NCBI RefSeq assembly: GCF_937949835.1
Contig: NZ_CALEDC010000214.1
Location: forward strand, 1 to 10,091
Source of the DNA: an uncultured Campylobacter sp.
GTDB lineage: Bacteria > Campylobacterota > Campylobacteria > Campylobacterales > Campylobacteraceae
Reading direction: 5' to 3'
DNA: 10,091 nucleotides
Shown: in pieces, positions 5,300-10,091 of the stretch
How the letters are laid out: every line of letters starts with the position of its first letter
How positions within the stretch are numbered: position 1 is the first letter of the stretch
The notes under the pieces: model-generated
Told to the model about the DNA's origin: nothing
What the model saw: only the letters and a program-made list of their open reading frames with translations
The model's database searches: none
Made by a program: the position numbers and the translations under genes

Positions 5300-8200
5300 C
5301 TAAAGCCCGAGCTCTATCGCCAGATCCTTTACCGCTTTGAGATTTACCTTGCCGCTGCCGAGCACCGGGATTTGCTCCACTTTTTTTACGACGCTTGGCT
5401 GCATTATCGGCGCCAGCGCGGAGTCCTTTAGGCGGCGCGAAATTTCATCCTCGCTCGCCTCACCCACGTAAAGCAGAGCGATCTTTTCGCCCTTTTTCTC
5501 ATCTTTTAGGTTTACGCACGAATAGATCGCGCTTTCGCCCAAAATTTCGCCCACGGCGCTCTCTACTGCGCCCAGGCTTATCATCTCGCCGCCGATTTTG
5601 GCAAAGCGCGAAAGGCGGTCGGTGATAAATAAAAACCCGTCGTCATCGATATAGCCGATGTCGCCGCTCTTGTAGTAGCGCACGCCATCCATTTGTGCGA
5701 TCGCCTCAGCAGTTTTGGCCGGCTCATCGTAGTATTCCTTCATAACCTGATGTCCGCCGATTAAGATAAGCCCCTCCTGCCCGTTTGGCAGCGACTGCAG
5801 CGAGGCAAGATCGGTGATCTTTATGACCGTGCCCGCAAGCGGCAAGCCGACGCTCTTTTCGCGGTTGAAGTGAAGCTCTTTGAAAAAATCGGGCTCGAGG
5901 ACGTTCGGCGTATTTACGCTCACCACCGGCGCAGTCTCGGTCGTGCCGTAGCCCTCGTAAATTTCGATGCCGAATTTTATCTTAAATTCCTTGCGGACGT
6001 TTTCGTTTAGCTTCTCCGCGCCCGCAATCGCTAGGCGGATGCTTGCCAGCATTAGAGGATTGAGCCTTTTGTTTTTGGTGTAGAGCCTAAAAAACGTCGA
6101 AGTGCCGAACATTATCGTAGCGCCGTATTTTGCGCTCATCTTGCCGACGCTAAAGGCGTCCGTAGGATCGGGCACGTGGATGCTTAAAATTCCGTCGTTT
6201 AGCGGAAAGAGCGTCGTTACGGTAAGCCCGAAGCAGTGAAAGATCGGCAGCGACGCTAAAATCGCGTCGTGCTCGGTGGCGTTTATGAGCTCCGAAATTT
6301 GGCGGACGTTCGCCATTATATTTTTATGCGTCAAAACCACGCCTTTGGGCTTTCCCTCGCTGCCGCTGCTAAATAAAATCGTAGCTACGTCATCTATCGC
6401 GTGCGGCTTAAAATACAGCGCGCGAAATAAAATTTTAGGCATTAGCAGCGATTTTAGCGCGCAGGCTATGCGCTCGTTTTTAGAGACGCCCTCGCTTAGA
6501 TCCTCAAGATACACGAGCCGATCGCCGATCGAACTTTCCAGCTCAAAGCCCTTTGATTTGAGCTTTTCTACGAATTTGCGCGAGCTGATGATCGTGCGGA
6601 TATTTGCTTTATCCGCGCAGTAGATTAAGTTCTCTTCGCTTAGCGTGTAGTTTAAATTTACGCTCGTTTTGCCCATCGCAAAAAGCGTTAAATTTACAGC
6701 GCTTGCGATGACCGAGCTAGGCAAAATGATACCGACGTTTTCCTCGCTGCTTATGCGACTTTTTAGTCTTTTGCGAAGTATCAAAACGGCGCTCATCATC
6801 GCTAAATTTGTGAAGCTCACTCCAGTGCTATCGACCGCCACGCGCTTAAAAGGCGATCTTTTGGCTTGATTTAGCCAGTTGTAGGCAAGCGGCTTTAGGC
6901 TTGCGAGATATTTGCCCCAGCTGAAAAACGACAGCTCCGTTACCGCGCGCTTTACCTCGTGCGCCTTGGAATTTGCCTCGATCGGCGCACCGAAGCTTAC
7001 GCGAAGCGCGTTTTTGCCGTTTTGCGAGATCGTTCTTTTATAATGCTCGCTGGCGCGCGAAAACGTCGATCCCCAAAGCCCTCTTATATAAAAAGGCACG
7101 ATTACGGAGTTCGTATCGTGCGCGGCTAGCTCAAATCCGCCCTGAAACTCGTCTATGCGGCCGTTGTAGCTGATGTGTCCTTCGGGGAAGAGCCCCACTA
7201 CTTCACCAGCATTTAGCGCCTCGCGAATGCTTTCGATCGCGCTTTTGCTTACGCCCGCTCCGATCGGGATGACGCGGAAAATTTTAAAAAACCACTTCAA
7301 ATACCACAGATCATAGTAGCTGCGATGCATCACGAAGCGCACCCCGCGCGGGCATGCAAGCTGCACCACCGCCCAATCGATCCAGCTGATGTGGTTACCC
7401 AAAAGCAGTACGCCGCCTTTTTGCGGGATGTTTTCGATGCCGTCTACGTGGACTTGGTAGCCAAATTTCATAAACGGAATGAGTAAAATTCTAACAAAAA
7501 GCTGCGGCAGATATTTCGCGCCGAATATCCCGCAAATGAGCACGCAAAGAGCAGCCATAACGAAAATTTCGCCGCTGGCGACCGCAAAATGCACCAAGAT
7601 GATGGCGATGAGCAAAAACAGCACCATAAAGATATTTTGAATAAAATTTGAACCCGCGAGCACCCGTCCCATGCGTTCATCGGCGGTAAAAAACTGAATA
7701 ACGGCGTTGAGCGGCACGATGAAAATTCCGCCGCTAAATCCGAAGAAAAACGACGCCGCACCGAGCCAAAATACGGAGTGCGCGTTGGCTAGCACCATTA
7801 GCGCGAGCGCAAGCCCGAATGCGCCGAACGGCACGATACCGAGCTCGATATGTTTTTTACAATAGCTGCCCGCAAAGATCGAGCCTAGCGCGATTCCGAT
7901 CGCACTAAGCGCCAAGATCACCTGGATCACCATTACGTTATCACTGCCGCTAAGGCTCTTGTAGTGAGCCGGGAAGGTCGCGATCACGAGCTGTGAGACT
8001 GCCCAAAACATCGAAAGTCCCAGCGTGCAGAGCAGGACGTTTTTGTCTTTTAGTACAAAATTTAAATTTTGTCTTAGATAGCGAAGCTTAAGATAGTCGT
8101 CTTTATTAAATTCCGCCTGTGGTTGCGCGGCGTCGAAGAATGGAATTTTATACGAGTAGTATGTTTCAAGCACGGAGCCCGCGACCAAAAGCACGCCGAT

Positions 8201-8743
8201 GAACCAAACCGAGCTCATCAGCTCGCCCGCATCGCTGCTGCGGGCTGCAAATAGCTCGAAAATCACCGAAAAAACAAGCGATGAAAGCAGAATCGCGATG
8301 ATGGTAAGAGCCTGCACGAGGCCGTTTGCCGCGCCTAAATTTTTCGCGCCGACGATCTTTTTAATCAGACCGTATTTGGCGGGCGAGTAGATCGCGCTTT
8401 GCGCCGCAAGCAGGATCGTCATAAAAAATGCGAAATAAAACCATCCGCACAGATATCCGAGCGTAATAAGCGCGGTAAGCGCGACGCCGAGTTTCGCGCA
8501 GATCCGCGTAATGCGGGTGCGCGAGAATTTGTCGTTGAGATAGCCGCTGGCGCTAAAAAGAAATACGTAAGGCAGCAAAATCAGCAAATTTACAAGCGAG
8601 GTAAGGGCGATGAGGGCGCCCGAATCGGCGCTTTTAACAAGGACGTTTTGAATCGTGATCTTATGGCCCAGATCGACGCTTGCATTGATAAACATAATCG
8701 CCAAAAACGGCAAAAATCCGTTGATTTTTAGTAAAGATTTCAC
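5300..8743 (-). CDS. aas: Fused LplT-like transporter / PlsC-like acyltransferase / acyl-ACP synthetase (Aas-type lysophospholipid remodelling protein)
   Basis: This 1,147-residue inner-membrane protein joins three parts. Residues 1 to about 410 are a major-facilitator-type module with about a dozen hydrophobic helices, resembling the lysophospholipid flippase LplT. Residues about 425-600 are a PlsC/LPLAT acyltransferase with NHISWID (450-456, the H-x4-D catalytic motif), FPEGHIS (519-525, in place of the common FPEGTRS) and VIVPFYIRG (547-555). Residues about 630-1147 are an AMP-forming ligase with the P-loop SSGSEGKPKG (792-801), YEGYGTTE (929-936), YKSGDIG (1024-1030), TDRLSRFAKIGGE (1041-1053) and the C-terminal catalytic lysine Lys1132 in GSGKVNLK. 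In E. coli the same steps are split between LplT and Aas: lysophospholipid is flipped inward and reacylated with acyl-ACP. Translation starts at GTG (8741-8743), supported by AAAGGAG (8749-8755) five nt away. All motifs are intact. It is divergent from the YcxB-like gene and has no operon partner in the window. Confidence 0.92.
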   Translation of the reverse strand: MKSLLKINGFLPFLAIMFINASVDLGHKITIQNVLVKSADSGALIALTSLVNLLILLPYVFLFSASGYLNDKFSRTRITRICAKLGVALTALITLGYLCGWFYFAFFMTILLAAQSAIYSPAKYGLIKKIVGAKNLGAANGLVQALTIIAILLSSLVFSVIFELFAARSSDAGELMSSVWFIGVLLVAGSVLETYYSYKIPFFDAAQPQAEFNKDDYLKLRYLRQNLNFVLKDKNVLLCTLGLSMFWAVSQLVIATFPAHYKSLSGSDNVMVIQVILALSAIGIALGSIFAGSYCKKHIELGIVPFGAFGLALALMVLANAHSVFWLGAASFFFGFSGGIFIVPLNAVIQFFTADERMGRVLAGSNFIQNIFMVLFLLIAIILVHFAVASGEIFVMAALCVLICGIFGAKYLPQLFVRILLIPFMKFGYQVHVDGIENIPQKGGVLLLGNHISWIDWAVVQLACPRGVRFVMHRSYYDLWYLKWFFKIFRVIPIGAGVSKSAIESIREALNAGEVVGLFPEGHISYNGRIDEFQGGFELAAHDTNSVIVPFYIRGLWGSTFSRASEHYKRTISQNGKNALRVSFGAPIEANSKAHEVKRAVTELSFFSWGKYLASLKPLAYNWLNQAKRSPFKRVAVDSTGVSFTNLAMMSAVLILRKRLKSRISSEENVGIILPSSVIASAVNLTLFAMGKTSVNLNYTLSEENLIYCADKANIRTIISSRKFVEKLKSKGFELESSIGDRLVYLEDLSEGVSKNERIACALKSLLMPKILFRALYFKPHAIDDVATILFSSGSEGKPKGVVLTHKNIMANVRQISELINATEHDAILASLPIFHCFGLTVTTLFPLNDGILSIHVPDPTDAFSVGKMSAKYGATIMFGTSTFFRLYTKNKRLNPLMLASIRLAIAGAEKLNENVRKEFKIKFGIEIYEGYGTTETAPVVSVNTPNVLEPDFFKELHFNREKSVGLPLAGTVIKITDLASLQSLPNGQEGLILIGGHQVMKEYYDEPAKTAEAIAQMDGVRYYKSGDIGYIDDDGFLFITDRLSRFAKIGGEMISLGAVESAVGEILGESAIYSCVNLKDEKKGEKIALLYVGEASEDEISRRLKDSALAPIMQPSVVKKVEQIPVLGSGKVNLKAVKDLAIELGL

Positions 8744-8748
8744 GGGCG

Positions 8749-8770
8749 CTCCTTTAAAAACGGGATTTTA
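8749..8770 (-). promoter_or_regulatory. Ribosome site and probable -10 element of the fused acyltransferase gene
   Basis: On the minus strand AAAGGAG (8749-8755) lies five nt before the GTG start at 8743, which decides in favour of this non-ATG start. TAAAAT (8765-8770), inside GATAAAAT, is a fair -10 hexamer. Transcription would begin near 8758, giving a leader of only about 15 nt. The -35 is not recognisable. Confidence 0.5.
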
Positions 8771-8811
8771 TCTCACGGAAGTTAACGGACGCAAATTTAA
8801 GGCGGCTTCGC

Positions 8812-8817
8812 TACAAT
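8812..8817 (+). promoter_or_regulatory. Probable -10 element for the YcxB-like gene
   Basis: TACAAT (8812-8817) matches the -10 consensus in five of six positions, 23 nt before the ATG. It is followed by a short A-rich leader with the ribosome site AAAGGA (8830-8835). It faces away from the divergent promoter of the fused acyltransferase gene, so both genes share about 97 nt. Confidence 0.5.
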
Positions 8818-8840
8818 TACGCAAAAATTAAAGGAAAAAT

Positions 8841-9368
8841 ATGAAAGTACGTATCACCAATCGCGACGTCGATAACCTCAATAAATTTATGCTGCTTTAC
8901 AGCAAAAAGGCGCGTAAGCAGCGCCTCATCAGCACCTACGCCATACCATTTGAGTTTTTGCTTATGGGCATCATCATCGACGGGCTTTTAAAAACGGCGC
9001 CGATTGCGAGTGTGGCGTCGGTTATTTTGGGTGCGGCGTGGCTTATTTTTTATCCGAAATTTTACCGCCGCATGCTAAGAAAGCATCTGACTGCCGCCAA
9101 ACTCGCGCAAGACTCGAGCGTAGAGATGGAATTTATCGCGGGCGAAGATGAAATTTCATTTTCAAAGGGCGAGCCGCGCGCAAGCGAGAAATTTGCCGCG
9201 CGCTCGCTAAATCGCATCGCTGCGGGCGGAGAGAATTTTTTCTTGGCGTTTGATCGCGGCTTTCACATCGTCCTTCCCAAAAATGCCGAGACGGACGCCG
9301 CGGTGCGGCATCTCGCAGATCTGCGCGGGCTGCAGATCGAGCCCGTGGATATGGACGTTGAAATTTAA
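8841..9368 (+). CDS. YcxB-like small membrane protein
   Basis: This 175-residue protein has a basic N-terminus (SKKARKQRL, 21-29), then two hydrophobic helices at about 31-50 and 53-71 separated by a tight turn, then a basic stretch (PKFYRRMLRKH, 72-82) that should stay in the cytoplasm, and a soluble C-terminal domain. The domain pattern, with a strand-rich part (VEMEFIAGEDEISFSKG, 94-110) and the ending FFLAFDRGFHIVLPKNA (133-149), fits the YcxB-like family, whose function is unknown. AAAGGA five nt before the ATG supports the start. It is divergent from the lysophospholipid remodelling gene; a membrane-related link is possible but rests only on adjacency. The stop codon falls inside an AT hairpin. 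Confidence 0.75.
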   Translation: MKVRITNRDVDNLNKFMLLYSKKARKQRLISTYAIPFEFLLMGIIIDGLLKTAPIASVASVILGAAWLIFYPKFYRRMLRKHLTAAKLAQDSSVEMEFIAGEDEISFSKGEPRASEKFAARSLNRIAAGGENFFLAFDRGFHIVLPKNAETDAAVRHLADLRGLQIEPVDMDVEI

Positions 9369-9386
9369 AGCTTTGCTTTTAAATTT
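9361..9386 (+). terminator. AT-rich hairpin at the end of the YcxB-like gene
   Basis: AAATTTAAAGC (9361-9371) pairs with GC-T-TTTAAATTT (9375-9386) with one bulged T and a TTT loop. It overlaps the stop codon (TAA, 9366-9368). The stem is mostly A-T, so terminator strength is doubtful. Confidence 0.3.
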
Positions 9387-9410
9387 ACGGCTCGTAAAAT
9401 TCGCGATATA

Positions 9411-9658
9411 AATTTAAAATTCTAGAATTTCGCTATGTAAAATTCTATCTTTGGAATTTACTCGCGGCAATGTTTTCTCTTAAGGGGGATGGGCTCTACT
9501 TACTCTGTGCTTCGCTTGCGCTCGCAAGAAACGCTGCCAGGCTAAGAGCCTTGCGTCGCTACGCTCGTTTTATAAGAGCGCCCCCTCTTTTTTTAAAAAA
9601 ATCCCCCAACCCCCAGCGCGCTCAAGGGGCGAGCCTTGCGGTTCGCGTTAAATTTTTA
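9411..9658 (+). repeat. Repeat element copy A (forward)
   Basis: First of three diverged copies of the same element. Shared landmarks in order: an AATTTAAAAT edge, CTATGTA-AATT (9433-9444), GTTTTCTCTTAAGGGGG (9471-9487), a variable middle, a C-rich arm (CCCCCTC at 9581), CCCCCAACCCCC (9603-9614), and a terminal hairpin GCGAGCC-TTGC-GGTTCGC (9629-9646) followed by TTAAATTTTTATA. Relative to copy C the middle carries an extra segment of roughly 70 nt with small hairpins (CTTGCG/CGCAAG; GGCT-AAG-AGCC). It encodes no credible protein: the open frame through it is low-complexity and has no ribosome site. Confidence 0.7.
9629..9658 (+). terminator. Terminator-like hairpin at the end of repeat copy A
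   Basis: GCGAGCC (9629-9635) pairs with GGTTCGC (9640-9646), including one G-U wobble, around a TTGC loop. It is followed by GTTAAATTTTTATA. The same stem is found in copy C with a full Watson-Crick pair at the wobble position. Confidence 0.45.
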
Positions 9659-9711
9659 TATCGCAAGAATCACAGTTTTGTATTCATCTACTTAGTAAAT
9701 TTAACATAGGC

Positions 9712-9870
9712 GTAGCCTGCACCGCTTAAAGCGTCGTCGGGGGTTGGGTGGGGTTTTGGGGCGAGCAGAGCAATGCGGTGCTGTGGAGGCGGCGTCCTGC
9801 AAGAAGTGTGACCTCGCAATGGGACCCCTTCCCGCCCCAAGAGAAACATATCGCGGGCTAAAATTTAAAC
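9712..9870 (-). repeat. Repeat element copy B (inverted)
   Basis: Read on the minus strand this shows the same order as copies A and C: CGCGATATGTTTCTCTTGGGG (9835-9855), GGGAAGGGG (9824-9832 region), TTGCGAGG (9812-9819), then a C-rich arm CCCCAAAACCCC (9750-9761) and CCCAACCCCC (9739-9748) followed by CGACGACGCT. The arms pair as TTGGGGCG (9756-9763) with CGCCCCAA (9833-9840). The outer edges are uncertain by tens of bases. Confidence 0.6.
9739..9761 (+). other. G-quadruplex motif on the plus strand (in repeat copy B)
   Basis: Four G runs of 5, 3, 4 and 4 (9739-9743, 9746-9748, 9750-9753, 9758-9761) are separated by loops of TT, T and TTTT. This satisfies the usual G3+/loop 1-7 rule with short loops, so folding is plausible for single-stranded DNA or RNA of this strand. 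Confidence 0.6.
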
Positions 9871-9983
9871 GGAATTTCATTTTGTAATAAATTTAAAATT
9901 TCTCTATGTAGAATTTGCCTCTAGGATTTGGGGTGTGGCAGCGTTTTCTCTTAAGAGGGAAGGGGCGCTACTTGCGAGGCGCT

Positions 9984-10012
9984 CCCCTTCCCCCTTAAAA
10001 TCCCCTAACCCC
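9984..10012 (-). other. G-quadruplex motif on the minus strand (in repeat copy C)
   Basis: On the plus strand four C runs (9984-9987, 9990-9994, 10002-10005, 10009-10012) are separated by 2, 7 and 3 nt. The minus strand therefore carries four G runs of at least four, meeting the standard motif rule. The same bases also form the C-rich arm of the element's hairpin, so the two structures would compete. Confidence 0.55.
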
Positions 10013-10028
10013 TGGCACGCTCAATGGG

Positions 10029-10053
10029 CGAGCCTTACGGCTCGAGCATTTTT
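10029..10053 (+). terminator. Terminator-like hairpin with T run at the end of repeat copy C
   Basis: CGAGCC (10029-10034) pairs perfectly with GGCTCG (10039-10044) around TTAC, and AGCA then TTTTT (10049-10053) follows. This is the nearest thing to a classic intrinsic terminator in the window. No gene lies immediately upstream, so any transcript it ends would come from the repeat itself. Confidence 0.5.
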
Positions 10054-10091
10054 ATTTAACGGCTTACGCTACATATTTGAAATTTTAAATT

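Larger units (their letters stand above)
9890..10055 (+). repeat. Repeat element copy C (forward)
   Basis: Third copy, aligned to copy A: AATTTAAAATT edge, CTATGTAGAATTT (9904-9916), GCGTTTTCTCTTAAGAGGG (9941-9959), G-rich arm GGGAAGGGGCGC, TTGCGAGG (9972-9979), C-rich arm GCGCTCCCCTTCCCCCTTAA, then CCCCTAACCCC (10002-10012) and a terminal hairpin. The G-rich and C-rich arms are nearly complementary: TTAAGAGGGAAGGGG pairs with CCCCTTCCCCCTTAA with one mismatch, closed by CGC/GCG with a 2-nt bulge. This is the most compact copy. Confidence 0.7.

Noticed and set aside
5395..7173. Several plus-strand frames opposite the fused acyltransferase gene
   Set aside because: They are shadows of a GC-richer coding strand; the minus-strand protein has all expected motifs in order along its full length.
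9470..9709. Open frame of 79 codons on the plus strand in the right-hand intergenic region
   Set aside because: It runs through repeat copy A, has low-complexity Leu/Ala/Arg composition, no suitably spaced ribosome site and no family resemblance.
9720..9850. GC-rich segment considered as a tRNA, SRP RNA or other known RNA gene
   Set aside because: No cloverleaf, anticodon arm or SRP tetraloop motif could be found, and the segment aligns as an inverted copy of the flanking repeats.
9411..10055. Insertion sequence or transposase remnant
   Set aside because: No transposase motif or long open frame is present; the copies are short and non-coding, so they are reported as a repeat element only.

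Overview
The window looks like part of a Campylobacterota chromosome, most likely a Campylobacter of the higher-GC oral type (C. gracilis is my best guess). Coding DNA is of moderate GC while intergenic DNA is saturated with AAATTT, AATTTT and GAATTT words. The gene set fits: a single-chain pyruvate:ferredoxin/flavodoxin oxidoreductase, a long-chain flavodoxin preceded by a DUF2325 gene, and a three-domain lysophospholipid remodelling protein. The genus assignment is an inference from sequence style and family membership, not from a search.

Layout. 1-645 is the 3' end of nifJ/por. 756-1448 is an aspartate/glutamate racemase-family gene. 1567-3621 is a tight three-gene unit: a DUF2325 protein with a C-terminal cysteine cluster, a 411-residue protein of unknown function overlapping it by 8 nt, and flavodoxin fldA 11 nt further on, closed by a strong hairpin. 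3622-3922 is a 300-nt AT-rich gap ending in a seven-G run just before a lipoprotein gene (3923-4699). 4700-5299 is 600 nt without a credible gene. 5300-8743, on the minus strand, is one long gene fusing an LplT-like transporter, a PlsC-like acyltransferase and an acyl-ACP synthetase domain. It shares a 97-nt divergent promoter region with a small YcxB-like membrane protein (8841-9368).

The last 700 nt (9387-10091) hold no credible gene. They carry three diverged copies of one repeat element in the order forward, inverted, forward, with G-rich and C-rich arms, two four-run G-quadruplex motifs on opposite strands, and terminator-like hairpins at the ends of the two forward copies. I know of no named family for this element; it is the least explained structure in the window.

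Functionally, the oxidoreductase makes acetyl-CoA and passes electrons to ferredoxin or flavodoxin, so fldA is a plausible partner encoded 2.5 kb away. The two genes upstream of fldA share its unit and may concern redox or metal handling, but nothing in the sequence proves it. The fused transporter/acyltransferase/ligase is expected to repair membrane lysophospholipids at the inner membrane. The lipoprotein may be subject to expression switching through the G tract in its upstream region.
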